Positions 20,479 to 30,296 are shown, counted from the first letter of the stretch. The stretch: DNA of 64,000 nucleotides from Pseudomonas ovata (GCF_003131185.1 NZ_QFFU01000007.1:186001-250000); one strand, 5' to 3'. Notes: generated by a model from the letters alone, not told the origin. Program-made: numbers and translations.

Positions 20479-20751
20479 TCAGTTGACGGCTTCTTTCAGC
20501 GCCTTGCCAGCCTTGAACACCGGCTTCTTGGCCGCCGGGATTTCCAGCGTGTTACCTGTTTGCGGGTTGCGGCCTACACGAGCAGGACGATCGGTGACGG
20601 AGAACGTACCAAAGCCAACCAATACAACAGAGTCGCCAGCCTTCAGAGCGCCAGTGACGGATTCGATCACAGCATCCAGCGCACGGCCAGCAGCAGCTTT
20701 CGGGATATCAGCAGATGCAGCGATAGCATCAATCAGTTCCGACTTGTTCAC
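20479..20751 (-). CDS. hupB: DNA-binding protein HU-beta
   Basis: 90 residues starting at GTG ([15 protein letters not shown]) with the HU DNA-binding arm [21 protein letters not shown] and the C-terminal [19 protein letters not shown]. The GTG is preceded by AAGGGGA six bases upstream and gives the invariant 90-residue family length. HU is an abundant homodimeric or heterodimeric nucleoid protein that bends DNA. The gene lies in the conserved lon-hupB-ppiD order and has its own promoter. Confidence 0.97.
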   Translation of the reverse strand: MNKSELIDAIAASADIPKAAAGRALDAVIESVTGALKAGDSVVLVGFGTFSVTDRPARVGRNPQTGNTLEIPAAKKPVFKAGKALKEAVN

Positions 20752-20850
20752 GCTAAGTCCCCTTATCTCTATATGGAGTATGTTTCTAAGTTTTTGGTTT
20801 AAGCAAAACGTGCGCTGAGTGGCCTGCATGCATCCGCTTGAAGGAGCCGC

Positions 20851-20880
20851 TTTATATCAAGCGCTCCAAAAAGCTGTCAA
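20851..20880 (-). promoter_or_regulatory. Sigma70 promoter for hupB
   Basis: On the minus strand, TTGACA (20875-20880) is followed after 18 bases by TATAAA (20851-20856), close to consensus. A partial hairpin (20843-20867) overlaps the -10 region. The predicted leader to hupB is about 90 bases. Confidence 0.7.
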
Positions 20881-20896
20881 GAAAGGCCACCCAGAC

Positions 20897-23293
20897 TTAA
20901 TGCGTGCTAATTCTTTCCTTAGAGTCAGACTCGCGCTTCTCGTCCTTTGCCACTCTCTCGGGAGCCACATCCGGCAAGGGCTCAGGCGCGTATTGCAGCG
21001 CAATTTGCAGGACTTCGTCAATCCATTTAACAGGCTTGATCTGCAGGTCCTGCTTGATGTTGTCAGGAATTTCCTTCAAATCGCGTACGTTTTCTTCAGG
21101 AATGATTACGGTCTTGATTCCGCCCCGATGTGCGGCCAGCAATTTTTCCTTGAGGCCACCAATGGCCAGTACCTGCCCCCGCAAGGTGATCTCACCGGTC
21201 ATCGCCACATCGGCACGCACCGGAATCTGGGTCAGCGCTGACACTAGGGCCGTGCACATGCCGACACCTGCACTCGGGCCGTCCTTGGGCGTGGCGCCTT
21301 CGGGCATGTGAATATGCACATCGTGCTTTTCATGGAAGTCCGAGGCAATCCCCAGGCTCTTGGCACGGCTGCGTACCACGGTCTGCGCGGCGGTGATCGA
21401 CTCCACCATCACATCGCCCAGCGAACCGGTCTTGATCAACTGGCCCTTGCCCGGCACGACAACCGACTCGATGGTCAGCAACTCGCCGCCCACCTGGGTC
21501 CAGGCCAGGCCTGTCACCTGGCCGATCTGATCCTGCTGCTCGGCCAGGCCGTAGCGGAACTTGCGTACGCCCAGGTAGTGCTCAAGGCTCTCGGCCGTGA
21601 CACGAATGGCAAACTTCTTCTCCTGGGTGTGCTCCTTGACCACCTTGCGGCAGACCTTGGCGATCTGACGCTCCAGGCCACGGACACCGGCTTCGCGGGT
21701 GTAATAGCGGATGATGTCGCGAATGGCCTTGTCTTCGAACTCAAGCTCGACCTTCTTCAGGCCGTTGGCCTGGATCTGCTTGGGCGACAGGTACTTGACG
21801 GCGATGTTGATCTTCTCGTCTTCGGTGTAGCCCGGCAGACGGATGACTTCCATGCGGTCCAGCAGAGCCGGCGGGATGTTCATCGAGTTGGAGGTGCACA
21901 GGAACATCACGTCCGACAGGTCGTAATCGACCTCCAGGTAGTGATCGTTGAAGTTGTGGTTCTGCTCCGGATCAAGCACCTCAAGCAATGCCGAGGCCGG
22001 ATCGCCACGCATGTCGCTGCCCATCTTGTCGATTTCATCGAGCAGGAACAGCGGGTTGCGCACCCCTACCTTGGTCATTTTCTGTATCAATCTTCCTGGC
22101 ATCGAACCGATGTAGGTGCGGCGATGACCACGGATTTCCGCTTCGTCGCGTACGCCGCCCAAGGCCATGCGCACGAATTTGCGGTTGGTCGCACTGGCGA
22201 TGGACTCGGCCAGCGAGGTCTTGCCGACGCCCGGTGGGCCGACCAGGCACAGCACAGGGCCACGGATCTTCTTGACCCGCTTCTGCACGGCGAGGTACTC
22301 GAGAATGCGTTCCTTGACCTCTTCCAGGCCATAGTGGTCGGCGTCGAGGATTTCTTCGGCACGCGCCAGGTCCAGGCGCACCTTGCTCTGGGCCTTCCAC
22401 GGCACCTGCACCAGCCAGTCGATATAGGAGCGCACCACGGTGGCCTCTGCCGACATCGGCGACATCTGCTTGAGCTTGTTCAGCTCGGCCGTGGCCTTGG
22501 TCATGGCGTCCTTGGGCAGGCCAGCAGCATCGATGCGCTTTTTCAGCTCTTCGATTTCGTTGTGGCCTTCGTCGCCGTCGCCCAGCTCTTTCTGAATGGC
22601 CTTCATCTGCTCATTCAGGTAGTACTCGCGCTGGCTGCGCTCCATCTGCTTCTTGACCCGGCCACGGATGCGCTTCTCGACCTGCAGCAGGTCGATTTCG
22701 GCATCCAGCAGGGCCAGCACGTGCTCGACACGGGCAGACAGGTCGATGATTTCGAGGATTTCCTGCTTCTGCTCGATCTTCAGCGCCATGTGCGCGGCCA
22801 TGGTGTCGACCAGGCGGCCCGGCTCTTCAATGCTGTTGAGCGACGACAGGACTTCGGCAGGGACTTTCTTGCCCAATTGCACGTATTGCTCGAACTGGGC
22901 CAGCAGGCTGCGCACGAACACTTCGGACTCACGGTCAGGCGCATCGACTTCGTCGATCAGCGCGACTTCGGCCCGGCAGTGGCCGTCAACTTCGATGAAA
23001 CGCTCGACATAGCCGCGCTGCTCACCTTCGACCAGCACTTTTACGGTGCCGTCGGGCAGTTTTAGCAGTTGCAGCACGGTGGCAATGGTGCCGACGCCAT
23101 ACAGGGCTTCTTCGCCGGGATCGTCGTCAGCCGGATTTCTTTGCGCGAGCAACAGGATCTGCTTGTCACCCGTCATCGCCGCCTCAAGGGCTTCGATAGA
23201 CTTCTCGCGCCCCACGAACAGCGGGATAACCATGTGCGGATAAACCACAACGTCACGCAATGGCAAAAGAGGCAATTCGATGGTGGTTTTCAT
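20897..23293 (-). CDS. lon: ATP-dependent serine protease La
   Basis: 798 residues with the three Lon modules: N-terminal substrate domain (LLPLRDVVVYPHMVIPLFVGR), AAA+ domain with Walker A GPPGVGKTS, and protease domain with the Ser-Lys dyad S674 (DGPSAGVGM) and K717 (GGLKEKLLAAHRGG). It degrades misfolded and regulatory proteins in the cytoplasm. ATG 23293 (MKTTIELPLLPLRD) gives the normal length. The frame runs further upstream but crosses the promoter. Confidence 0.97.
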   Translation of the reverse strand: MKTTIELPLLPLRDVVVYPHMVIPLFVGREKSIEALEAAMTGDKQILLLAQRNPADDDPGEEALYGVGTIATVLQLLKLPDGTVKVLVEGEQRGYVERFIEVDGHCRAEVALIDEVDAPDRESEVFVRSLLAQFEQYVQLGKKVPAEVLSSLNSIEEPGRLVDTMAAHMALKIEQKQEILEIIDLSARVEHVLALLDAEIDLLQVEKRIRGRVKKQMERSQREYYLNEQMKAIQKELGDGDEGHNEIEELKKRIDAAGLPKDAMTKATAELNKLKQMSPMSAEATVVRSYIDWLVQVPWKAQSKVRLDLARAEEILDADHYGLEEVKERILEYLAVQKRVKKIRGPVLCLVGPPGVGKTSLAESIASATNRKFVRMALGGVRDEAEIRGHRRTYIGSMPGRLIQKMTKVGVRNPLFLLDEIDKMGSDMRGDPASALLEVLDPEQNHNFNDHYLEVDYDLSDVMFLCTSNSMNIPPALLDRMEVIRLPGYTEDEKINIAVKYLSPKQIQANGLKKVELEFEDKAIRDIIRYYTREAGVRGLERQIAKVCRKVVKEHTQEKKFAIRVTAESLEHYLGVRKFRYGLAEQQDQIGQVTGLAWTQVGGELLTIESVVVPGKGQLIKTGSLGDVMVESITAAQTVVRSRAKSLGIASDFHEKHDVHIHMPEGATPKDGPSAGVGMCTALVSALTQIPVRADVAMTGEITLRGQVLAIGGLKEKLLAAHRGGIKTVIIPEENVRDLKEIPDNIKQDLQIKPVKWIDEVLQIALQYAPEPLPDVAPERVAKDEKRESDSKERISTH

Positions 23294-23350
23294 GATTTCG
23301 CCTCTACAGCGGCCAATTGGCCGTGGACAGATGGAATGAGCTTGGGACCA

Positions 23351-23379
23351 AGATGGGGGCAGTACCGGAAAAAAACAAG
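23351..23379 (-). promoter_or_regulatory. Heat-shock (sigma32) promoter of lon
   Basis: Minus strand: CTTGTT (23374-23379), 15-base spacer, CCCCATCT (23351-23358). This is a close match to the sigma32 pattern CTTGAA / CCCCATNT and lies 58 bases upstream of the lon start, fitting its heat induction in relatives. Confidence 0.8.
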
Positions 23380-23507
23380 CCTTAGTGTCTTGGTACGGTA
23401 ATAGTTGTGATCTGCCTTCCCATTCCTTGCACGGCTTGCCAGGCAGCGGGCTGTACCACCGCCCTGACACGCCCCTCGTTCAGGCTGTATCAGGCGAGCG
23501 AAAACGC

Positions 23508-23535
23508 AAAAGGGGACCCGAAGGCCCCCTTTTTT
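23508..23535 (-). terminator. Terminator after clpX
   Basis: Stem GGGGGCC/GGTCCCC-type with a TTCGG loop, flanked by T and A runs (AAAAGGGG...CCCCTTTT). On the minus strand it directly follows the clpX stop. Confidence 0.85.
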
Positions 23536-23563
23536 CAACGCTCACGCAGCCAGCAAGACGGTG

Positions 23564-24847
23564 TTACGCGTCAGGAACAGCCTTGGCCGTGGGCTCGTTG
23601 TTTTCATAGATCAACAGCGGCTTGGAGGTTCCTTCAATGACGCTTTCGTCGATCACCACTTTACTCACGTCGTTTTGCGACGGGATTTCGTACATGGTGT
23701 CGAGCAGCACGCCTTCGAGGATCGAACGCAGGCCACGGGCGCCGGTCTTGCGTTCCAGCGCGCGGCGGGCCACGGCCTTGAGCGCATCGGAACGGAATTC
23801 CAGGTCAACCCCTTCCATCTCGAACAACTTGCCGTACTGCTTGGTCAGCGCGTTCTTCGGCTCGGTCAGGATCTGCATCAATGCCGCTTCGTCCAGCTCG
23901 TCCAGGGTCGCCAGGACCGGCAGACGCCCGACGAACTCGGGAATCAGGCCGAACTTGACCAGGTCGTCCGGCTCGACTTCGCGCAGCGATTCGCCGACCT
24001 TCTTGCCCTCTTCCTTGCTGCGCACTTCGGCGTTGAAGCCGATGCCGCCGCGGGTCGAGCGGTTCTGGATGACTTTTTCCAGACCCGAGAAGGCGCCGCC
24101 ACAAATGAACAGGATGTTACGCGTATCCACCTGCAGGAATTCCTGCTGCGGATGCTTGCGACCGCCTTGAGGCGGCACGGAAGCCACGGTGCCTTCGATC
24201 AGCTTCAGCAGGGCCTGCTGGACGCCTTCGCCGGACACGTCACGGGTAATGGACGGGTTGTCGGATTTGCGCGAGATCTTGTCGATCTCATCGATATAAA
24301 CAATGCCCATCTGGGCCTTCTCTACGTCGTAATCACATTTCTGCAACAGCTTCTGAATAATGTTTTCCACGTCCTCGCCCACGTAACCGGCTTCGGTCAG
24401 TGTGGTGGCGTCGGCAATGGTGAACGGTACGTTGAGCAGGCGCGCCAGGGTTTCGGCGAGCAAGGTCTTGCCCGAGCCGGTAGGCCCGATCAGCAGGATG
24501 TTGCTCTTGCCCAGTTCAACGTCGTCATTTTTCTTGTCGCGTTGGTTCAGACGCTTGTAGTGGTTGTACACCGCTACTGCGAGAACCTTTTTGGCACGCT
24601 CCTGACCGATGACGTACTGGTCAAGGATGCCGCTGATTTCTTTAGGCGAAGGCAATTTATGCGCGCTGCTTTCAGCCTGTGCTTCCTGCACCTCCTCGCG
24701 GATGATGTCGTTGCACAGGTCGACGCACTCGTCGCAGATAAAGACCGAGGGGCCGGCAATCAATTTACGCACTTCATGCTGGCTTTTGCCACAGAAGGAG
24801 CAATAGAGCAATTTGCCGTTGTCCTCGCCGTTGCGGGTGTCAGTCAT
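23564..24847 (-). CDS. clpX: ATP-dependent Clp protease ATP-binding subunit ClpX
   Basis: 427 residues. The N-terminal zinc-binding domain carries C16-x2-C19 and C38-x2-C41 ([20 protein letters not shown]). The AAA+ core has Walker [16 protein letters not shown] and Walker [12 protein letters not shown]. It unfolds tagged substrates and feeds them to ClpP. It lies downstream of clpP in the conserved tig-clpP-clpX order and ends in its own terminator. Confidence 0.98.
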   Translation of the reverse strand: MTDTRNGEDNGKLLYCSFCGKSQHEVRKLIAGPSVFICDECVDLCNDIIREEVQEAQAESSAHKLPSPKEISGILDQYVIGQERAKKVLAVAVYNHYKRLNQRDKKNDDVELGKSNILLIGPTGSGKTLLAETLARLLNVPFTIADATTLTEAGYVGEDVENIIQKLLQKCDYDVEKAQMGIVYIDEIDKISRKSDNPSITRDVSGEGVQQALLKLIEGTVASVPPQGGRKHPQQEFLQVDTRNILFICGGAFSGLEKVIQNRSTRGGIGFNAEVRSKEEGKKVGESLREVEPDDLVKFGLIPEFVGRLPVLATLDELDEAALMQILTEPKNALTKQYGKLFEMEGVDLEFRSDALKAVARRALERKTGARGLRSILEGVLLDTMYEIPSQNDVSKVVIDESVIEGTSKPLLIYENNEPTAKAVPDA

Positions 24848-24952
24848 TCGATCGATCCAATCCGTTAGGCTTGCAACACAAGATGAAGGCTATCGAGGGC
24901 TTTTTCAAGTCCACAGGCGGTCAGTTGCACGGACCGCCTATAGCCCGGTTGC

Positions 24953-25603
24953 TCAGGCAGGCATTTCGCGCTTGGTGATGACCGAGTCGATCAGACCGTA
25001 TTCGGCAGCGCGATCCGCACTCATGAAGTTGTCGCGCTCGGTGTCACGCTCAATGGTAGCGAGGTCTTGACCGGTGTGTTCGGCCAGCAACGAATTGAGA
25101 CGATGACGGATGTGCAGGATTTCGCGGGCATGGATGTCGATATCCGTGGCCTGCCCCTGGAAACCGCCCAGCGGCTGATGAATCATCATACGCGAGTTCG
25201 GCAGGCAGTGACGCTTGCCCTTGGCGCCGCCCGCGAGCAGGAAGGCGCCCATGCTGCAGGCCTGGCCGATGCAGATGGTGGAAACGTCCGGCTTGATGAA
25301 CTGCATGGTGTCGTAGATCGACATGCCAGCCGTGACCGAACCACCCGGCGAGTTGATGTAGAGATGGATATCCTTGTCCGGGTTTTCCGCTTCCAGGAAC
25401 AGGAGCTGCGCAGCGATCAGGTTGGCCATGTAGTCTTCTACCGGGCCGACCAGAAAGATGACGCGTTCCTTGAGGAGGCGCGAATAGATGTCATACGCGC
25501 GTTCGCCACGGGCGGACTGCTCGATAACCATCGGGACCAGGCCGCCAGCGGCCTGGATGTCAGGGTTCTGCTGAAAATAAGAATTGCGGGACATGTCCTG
25601 CAT
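24953..25603 (-). CDS. clpP: ATP-dependent Clp protease proteolytic subunit ClpP
   Basis: 216 residues with the catalytic triad S117 (GQACSMGAF), H142 ([10 protein letters not shown]) and D191 ([10 protein letters not shown]). It forms the tetradecameric peptidase used by ClpX and ClpA. Two starts are possible, MQDMSRNS and MSRNS. I prefer the first because GGGAG lies 4 bases before it, whereas the second is almost on top of its only SD-like bases. Confidence 0.97.
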   Translation of the reverse strand: MQDMSRNSYFQQNPDIQAAGGLVPMVIEQSARGERAYDIYSRLLKERVIFLVGPVEDYMANLIAAQLLFLEAENPDKDIHLYINSPGGSVTAGMSIYDTMQFIKPDVSTICIGQACSMGAFLLAGGAKGKRHCLPNSRMMIHQPLGGFQGQATDIDIHAREILHIRHRLNSLLAEHTGQDLATIERDTERDNFMSADRAAEYGLIDSVITKREMPA

Positions 25604-25686
25604 TCACTCCCAAATAGTCGAGTCTTCAATACGCACAAACCAGCGCGAAGGCTGGCTTGTGTGTGTTATCGAACGAAAGGAGAAAG

Positions 25687-26997
25687 TCAGTCGGCTTGTG
25701 GAGCTTGTACCGGCTTGACTGCTTCTTCGTAGGAGACCGAGGTGTCGGTCACGCTAGCTTTCTGCAAAACAGTATCCACAACTTGTTCTTCCAGCACAAC
25801 AGAACGGACTTCGTTCAGTTGCTGCTCGTTCTTCAGGTACCAGGCCACGACCTGCTCAGGCTCCTGGTAGGCCGAGGCCATTTCCTGGATCATTTCACGA
25901 ACGCGGGCTTCGTCAGGCTTGAGGTCGAACTGCTTGACCACTTCAGCCACGATCAGGCCCAGCTCGACGCGGCGCTTGGCCTGCTCTTCGAACAGCTCGG
26001 CCGGCAGTTGGTCAGGCTTGATGTTGCCGCCGAACTGCTGAACAGCCTGCACGCGCAGACGGTTGACTTCGTTTTCCAGCAGCGCTTTTGGCACTTCGAT
26101 CGGGTTGGCCGCCAGCAGACCGTCCATGACCTGGTTCTTGATCTTGGATTTGATGGCCTGACGCAGTTCACGGTCCATGTTCTTGCGAACTTCGGTACGG
26201 AAACCTTCGATGCCGGTTTCCTTGATGCCGAACAGCTTGAAGAACTCTTCGTTCAGTTCAGGCAGCTTTGGCTCGGAAACGGTGTTGACGGTCACGGTGA
26301 ACTCGGCGGCCTTACCGGCCAGCTCCAGGTTCTGGTAGTCCTCGGGGAAGGTCACGTTCAGCACGCGCTCTTCACCGGCCTTGGCACCAACCAGGCCGTC
26401 TTCGAAGCCCGGGATCATGCGGCCGGAGCCCAGAACCAGCTGGGTACCGGTGGCCGAACCACCAGCGAAGACTTCACCGTCGACCTTGCCGACGAAATCG
26501 ATGTTCACCTGGTCGTCAGTCTGCGCGGCACGGTCGGTTTCTTCGAAACGCACGTTCTGCTTGCGCAGCACTTCCAGCATGTTGTCCAGATCGCTGTCGG
26601 CCACGTCAGCCGACAGGCGCTCTACATTGATCGACTCGAAGCCCGAAACGGTGAACTCGGGGAACACTTCGAACGTGGCGACGTATTCCAGGTCCTTGCC
26701 CTTTTCGAACGATTTAGGCTCGACCGAAGGCGCGCCAGCGGGGTTCAGCTTCTGCTCGACCACGGCTTCGTAGAAGGTGGCCTGGATCAGTTCGCCCAGC
26801 GCTTCCTGACGAGCGCCATCTTCGTAGCGCTGACGGATCACGCTCATTGGCACCTTGCCTGGACGGAAGCCCGGGATCTTGGCCTTGCGTGCAGTCTGTT
26901 GCAGACGCTTGCTGACTTCGGTCTCGATACGCTCGGCAGGCACGCCAATGGTCATGCGGCGCTCAAGAGCAGAAGTGTTTTCAACAGAAACTTGCAT
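25687..26997 (-). CDS. tig: Trigger factor
   Basis: 436 residues: ribosome-binding N-domain with the signature [17 protein letters not shown] (about residues 42-58), FKBP-like isomerase domain around 155-240 ([30 protein letters not shown]), and a helical C-terminal chaperone domain. It binds the ribosomal exit tunnel and shields nascent chains. ATG 26997 ([14 protein letters not shown]) has AGGA upstream. The 26998-27314 gap shows no gene. Confidence 0.97.
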   Translation of the reverse strand: MQVSVENTSALERRMTIGVPAERIETEVSKRLQQTARKAKIPGFRPGKVPMSVIRQRYEDGARQEALGELIQATFYEAVVEQKLNPAGAPSVEPKSFEKGKDLEYVATFEVFPEFTVSGFESINVERLSADVADSDLDNMLEVLRKQNVRFEETDRAAQTDDQVNIDFVGKVDGEVFAGGSATGTQLVLGSGRMIPGFEDGLVGAKAGEERVLNVTFPEDYQNLELAGKAAEFTVTVNTVSEPKLPELNEEFFKLFGIKETGIEGFRTEVRKNMDRELRQAIKSKIKNQVMDGLLAANPIEVPKALLENEVNRLRVQAVQQFGGNIKPDQLPAELFEEQAKRRVELGLIVAEVVKQFDLKPDEARVREMIQEMASAYQEPEQVVAWYLKNEQQLNEVRSVVLEEQVVDTVLQKASVTDTSVSYEEAVKPVQAPQAD

Positions 26998-27314
26998 GGA
27001 TATTCCTCGTTGCACAGACGGTAGCCGGCGTTTCCGACCCTAGAATCAAGGGCATGCATTCTAGTGGGTCAAACTCAAGAAGTCACCCTGCTTAAAAAGC
27101 TCAAGTAAAGAGGATGTGGCCCTGCTGCCGACAAAAGGCCGAAGCCTGACTGCAAACCCCTCAAAAAGCCCTCTGGCACGCGCCCGGACAGCAGGTAGCC
27201 ATGCGCCAACCCGCCCGCTCGTGGTGCCTGGGCCACTCATACCGTTCGACGGATAGCATCGGTTGCAAAGCCGAGAGGGCGTGCCCTCTACACCCGGAAA
27301 CACAAAATCTGCGC

Positions 27315-27351
27315 AAAAAAAAGCGCCAGGTCATGGACCTGGCGCTTTTTT
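27315..27351 (-). terminator. Terminator after tRNA-His
   Basis: Perfect stem AAGCGCCAGGTC/GACCTGGCGCTT with an ATG loop, flanked by long A and T runs, starting 5 bases from the tRNA 3' end on the minus strand. Confidence 0.93.
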
Positions 27352-27356
27352 GAATA

Positions 27357-27432
27357 TGGGGTGGACGATGGGGATCGAACCCACGACAACAGGAGTCACA
27401 ATCCTGTGCTCTACCAACTGAGCTACGCCCAC
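27357..27432 (-). tRNA. tRNA-His(GTG)
   Basis: The minus strand folds as a complete cloverleaf: acceptor GTGGGCG/CGTCCAC, anticodon stem-loop CAGGATTGTGACTCCTG with anticodon GTG, T arm GTGGGTTCGATCCCC, encoded CCA. A G precedes the acceptor stem, supplying the His-specific G-1. Confidence 0.97.
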
Positions 27433-27869
27433 CATATCGCATGGAGAAACTCACCCATCGGGAGCCTTCCAGCAGCGTTGCAGAAGCCTTGTGAAGCCTT
27501 GTGAAGCCTTGTAACGACCTGAAACCTGCCTTGCCGCAAAGGAAAAGCACCCAGTGCATTTCCTAAGCCGCTGATATTAAAGGGCCAAATTCTTCAGCGC
27601 AAGAGAAATGTAATGTTCAACGCGCTAAAAGATCCTGTCGAGCACTTGCACCCGACCCAAGCCAATGCCAGGACGACCTGATGGCATAACCTTCCGCCTA
27701 CCATTCTTCTGTGGCACAGGCGTCATGAATCGACACCACTCCAGCCGAAGCACTCCGCCAAACAGGCCACCGAAAGACCGGCAACAGAGCCCTGTTCCGG
27801 GCTTAGCGCGACCGACCCACGTCCGACCTGATACCGTACCATTCCAAACCGGCATGGATAGATCAAAGC
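27433..27869. other. Gene-free gap with a triple 10-bp repeat
   Basis: I see no convincing gene in these 437 bases. Positions 27483-27512 hold three perfect tandem copies of GAAGCCTTGT, upstream of the tRNA-His gene. The function is unknown, and the tRNA promoter may lie in this area. Confidence 0.5.
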
Positions 27870-28196
27870 ATGAGCGCGTGGAAACCCTTGGCAGTCGCTG
27901 TCATCGCCTTGTTCGGCACACCCGTAATGGCAGCCGAAAACAACAACCCGTTTCAAGCCGCACTGATGCTCACCACGGTAGTGCCGGCTGTCATCGTCTC
28001 GGGAGCGACGGCCGCCACATCCAGCATTCCCGATCTGTTCAAGTCCGCCAAGGGCGACGCCCTGGCATTCATCGGTTCTGATGGCGAGATTCGTGGCGCC
28101 CAGCTTGAGCAAGCCTCTCGACACTACCGCCTGACCTACGGCGCGCCATTACTGTCTGACATGCAATTGGCTCAAGCCATCGCCACCTCTTTCTGA
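27870..28196 (+). CDS. Secreted DUF2388 family protein
   Basis: 108 residues with a signal peptide (MSAWKPLAVAVIALFGTPVMAAE, cleavage likely after AMA). The mature part contains the family-like run SGATAATSSIPDLFKSAKGDALAFIGSDGEIRGAQLE. DUF2388 proteins are small periplasmic Pseudomonas proteins of unknown role. The ribosome site is weak. It sits between the two tRNA loci, outside the prophage. Confidence 0.72.
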   Translation: MSAWKPLAVAVIALFGTPVMAAENNNPFQAALMLTTVVPAVIVSGATAATSSIPDLFKSAKGDALAFIGSDGEIRGAQLEQASRHYRLTYGAPLLSDMQLAQAIATSF

Positions 28197-28220
28197 CCGC
28201 GGCGGGCCTTTTGTATGCCT

Positions 28221-28478
28221 CTACCCCAGCCGCCGCATGGAGAGCGTCATCTGCGCCATCAGATCCCTTTGCTCTTTCAGCGAAAGCACGACCTGAGCAA
28301 TCGAGCGACTGGTGGCCAGGTCAGACAGTGGGATCTTCGCCACATACAACTCGATCTCGCCCGAATGAGGATTGATGAGCTTCACTGACAAACTGTCATT
28401 GGCCACACTGGCGCACTGGCACTTACTGGGCAGAAAGGCGGTTTCAAGCACGCGTTGCAACTCGATTTTCGAATACAT
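28221..28478 (-). CDS. DUF1652 family protein
   Basis: 85 residues starting MYSKIELQRVLETAFLP with AAGGAAGT six bases upstream. The pattern CQCASVANDSLSVKLINPHSGEIEL matches DUF1652, a small family nearly confined to Pseudomonas, function unknown. A longer frame from 28565 is less likely because the internal ATG has the good ribosome site. Confidence 0.75.
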   Translation of the reverse strand: MYSKIELQRVLETAFLPSKCQCASVANDSLSVKLINPHSGEIELYVAKIPLSDLATSRSIAQVVLSLKEQRDLMAQMTLSMRRLG

Positions 28479-28685
28479 GAGACTTCCTTGCCAGAATGTG
28501 ATCTGGCCAACTATAGACGAAGGCAACGGTGGTTCGTATGAATATTGACCGCCGCAACGCCACATAATTCAGAATGCCGCTCAGGCCCGCGCCGCCTGCC
28601 CATCTCATTTTTCCAGCAGAAAAGCCGGATCGGTCAGAAAACCGAAACTGCTATTATCGGGACATTCCAGAACAGGAGCCCCCTA

Positions 28686-29006
28686 ATGAAACCATGGATT
28701 GGATTGGCACTTGGCATAGCGCTGAGCGGGTGCGGAACCGTTCGTACAGTGTCGAATGAATCGAAAGCCGTGGACGACCTGGCCAAGTGGCAGACCGACT
28801 GCCATCAGATCCCCCGGATTTACAGCGGCGTCGCGTATCAGTTCTGCAATCTGAATGGCCCTGCGCGATCAGGACCTCACTGGACAGCATTCTCTATCCT
28901 GCTAGACATGGCGGCGTCAGGCGTTGCCGACACAGCCCTCCTTCCTTACACCGGTTATCAGCAATACAAGCGCGGCAGCGTGCCCATTCGAAGACTTGAG
29001 TACTGA
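28686..29006 (+). CDS. YceK/YidQ-type lipoprotein
   Basis: 106 residues with the lipobox ALSGC (Cys18) in MKPWIGLALGIALSGCGTV. The later part includes IPRIYSGVAYQFCNLN and a hydrophobic stretch FSILLDMAASGVADTALLPYT, the layout of YceK/YidQ outer-membrane lipoproteins of unknown function. AGGAGCCCCCTA lies upstream of the ATG. It is the last chromosomal gene before the prophage border. Confidence 0.75.
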   Translation: MKPWIGLALGIALSGCGTVRTVSNESKAVDDLAKWQTDCHQIPRIYSGVAYQFCNLNGPARSGPHWTAFSILLDMAASGVADTALLPYTGYQQYKRGSVPIRRLEY

Positions 29007-29128
29007 CAAGGCCTGGTCGGCACAGCAGGATACGCCAGGACTCTCAGCCAACATACCTGACAGAACGTACTGAATAATGGACTGAGAAAGTGTGGCTGGT
29101 GCCGAAAGATCACGAAACCCGGCGCAAT

Positions 29129-29154
29129 AAAAAGCCCGCACAAGGCGGGCTTTT
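29129..29154 (-). terminator. Terminator downstream of the tRNA-Leu fragment
   Basis: Stem GCCCGC/GCGGGC with flanking A and T runs. On the minus strand it lies 43 bases past the tRNA-Leu 3' end, so it was probably the terminator of the intact tRNA transcript. Confidence 0.75.
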
Positions 29155-29196
29155 CAAGGGTTTGCGCAAGCCGGCGAAGGCCTGCGAAACCTGGGT

Positions 29197-29251
29197 TGGT
29201 GCGGAAGGAGAGACTCGAACTCTCACGTCTTGCGACGCTGGAACCTAAATC
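29197..29251 (-). other. tRNA-Leu(TAG) 3' fragment, prophage attachment site copy
   Basis: The minus strand reads from the anticodon loop (GATTTAGGTTCCAG, anticodon TAG) through the variable arm and T arm (AGAGTTCGAGTCTCTC) to the acceptor strand CTTCCGC-ACCA. The 5' half expected at 29252 onward is absent and replaced by AT-richer DNA. This is the pattern left when a phage integrates into a tRNA 3' half: one end keeps the functional gene, the other a 3' duplicate. The partner site should lie beyond 64 kb. Confidence 0.82.
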
Positions 29252-29429
29252 ATGCTGGTACTGTTAAATACTTTTTAATTCAGTAGGTTACGGCGCCCGC
29301 ACCTGTCATAACCGTTCGGTTTTAACGATTCATGTCACACCGTGCCGCCGTGTGTGACACATTATTGCTACAGCACCCTTCCCCGGCGTCCTGCCGAAAC
29401 AAATCCCCTCCTTTATATAGCTTCCCGAT

Positions 29430-29708
29430 TCACCGGCTGAGTGAGCCATAAGCCCTCTCGCAAGCCAGCCCAGCTATTCTTGCCCGGTCATAAGCCTTTG
29501 CCAGCTCTCCCGCTCTCTTGTCAGCCCGGCTGAGCAGGTCTGATAACACCAGGGCGGCGCGTCTGGCTGCCTCGCCTCGTTCGGTAGCTCCGGTATATTC
29601 GGAGGTGCAACTGGCTCGGCTGGCCAGGTCCTGGGCTGCGACGTGCAGCCGGTCACCAGCAGCATCAGCCCGACCGCCTCCCTCCCAAGTCACAGTAAGC
29701 GCAACCAC
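29430..29708 (-). pseudogene. Rz (i-spanin) C-terminal remnant
   Basis: The 92-codon frame ends AALVLSDLLSRADKRAGELAKAYDRARIAGLACERAYGSL, which parallels the end of the Rz protein at 30700-31224 (AVMVLADVLKRADERAENLAGYADEGRARGVTCEQAYQGL). The N-terminal membrane anchor and coiled coil are missing, so it is a truncated spanin relic at the prophage edge. An Rz1-like frame is nested inside it. Confidence 0.55.
29474..29665 (-). CDS. Rz1-like outer-membrane lipoprotein (nested in the Rz remnant)
   Basis: 63 residues beginning MLLVTGCTSQPRTWP, with a short lipobox LVTGC and a proline-rich body (PAEPVAPPNIPELPNE). It ends like other Rz1 proteins of this prophage (PWCYQTCSAGLTRERESW, compare PSWCLPTCSSALMKERKIW in the 30.7 kb copy). 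The signal may begin further upstream at a non-ATG codon. Because its Rz partner is truncated it is probably non-functional. Confidence 0.5.
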   Translation of the reverse strand: MLLVTGCTSQPRTWPAEPVAPPNIPELPNEARQPDAPPWCYQTCSAGLTRERESWQRLMTGQE

Positions 29709-29854
29709 TGGTCACTCTGTAATCAGACTGAAATCATCAAGCAGTAAGAAGGATGCATGGAAGTGGCCCTGAACCATGGTTTTTCGCCGGTCACACCTAG
29801 GTCGTTTCACTAACGCACCCGACCTGGGTGCACCAGGAACCTATGGAGCCTCAT

Positions 29855-30184
29855 ATGCTTACCGAATACATGATCATCCGTCCCGATGGTACTGAGGAAA
29901 CGCACGCCGTCGACCTGCCGCAGAATCCCGCACCGGCAGACCTGAACGCAGTGATCATACCGTTCATCGGTACCAGCCAAAGCTATGAACGAGCGGCTGT
30001 GCTGTTCGAGGGCAAACGCGCCGACATGTTCGTGAGCGAAGTCAGCCAGTTCCTGCCGCCTAACCCCAGCGCCACGGCCATCTATCGCAACAACACGCTG
30101 ACAGCACATCCGGAAACAAGCCCCGAATCATTGCCCTATGTAGGCGGGACTGTAGTGCTGTTCAAGCGGCGGGTATGTTCCTGA
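29855..30184 (+). CDS. Hypothetical prophage-edge protein
   Basis: About 109 residues starting MLTEYMIIRPDGTEETHAVDLP. Start 29855 has GGAG seven bases upstream. An alternative ATG at 29843 (MEPHMLTEY) has AGGA four bases before it. The layout MIIRPDGT...AVLFEGKRADMFV...AIYRNNTL resembles small single-domain phage proteins, but I do not recognise a family. It is the only plus-strand gene at this end of the prophage, so it may be a lysogeny-expressed cargo gene. Confidence 0.55.
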   Translation: MLTEYMIIRPDGTEETHAVDLPQNPAPADLNAVIIPFIGTSQSYERAAVLFEGKRADMFVSEVSQFLPPNPSATAIYRNNTLTAHPETSPESLPYVGGTVVLFKRRVCS

Positions 30185-30296
30185 TCAGCCTTAAATGCCG
30201 ATCTGCAAAGCCGGATGCAAGAATCCGGCTTAGTGGGTCAGGTTGCACTTTTGCAGTGCAGCGGGGCCGACCCTTTGTTCTCGCTCAATCAGCTAC

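Noticed and set aside
21308..23065. A 585-codon open frame opposite lon
   Set aside because: Antisense shadow of lon. The composition mirrors the codon use of the minus strand.
23561..27024. Long plus-strand open frames opposite clpX and tig
   Set aside because: Shadows of conserved genes, with His/Gln/Leu-rich products typical of reversed GC-rich codons.
27100..27310. Possible additional tRNA or gene between tig and tRNA-His
   Set aside because: No cloverleaf, ribosome site or conserved frame could be made out.
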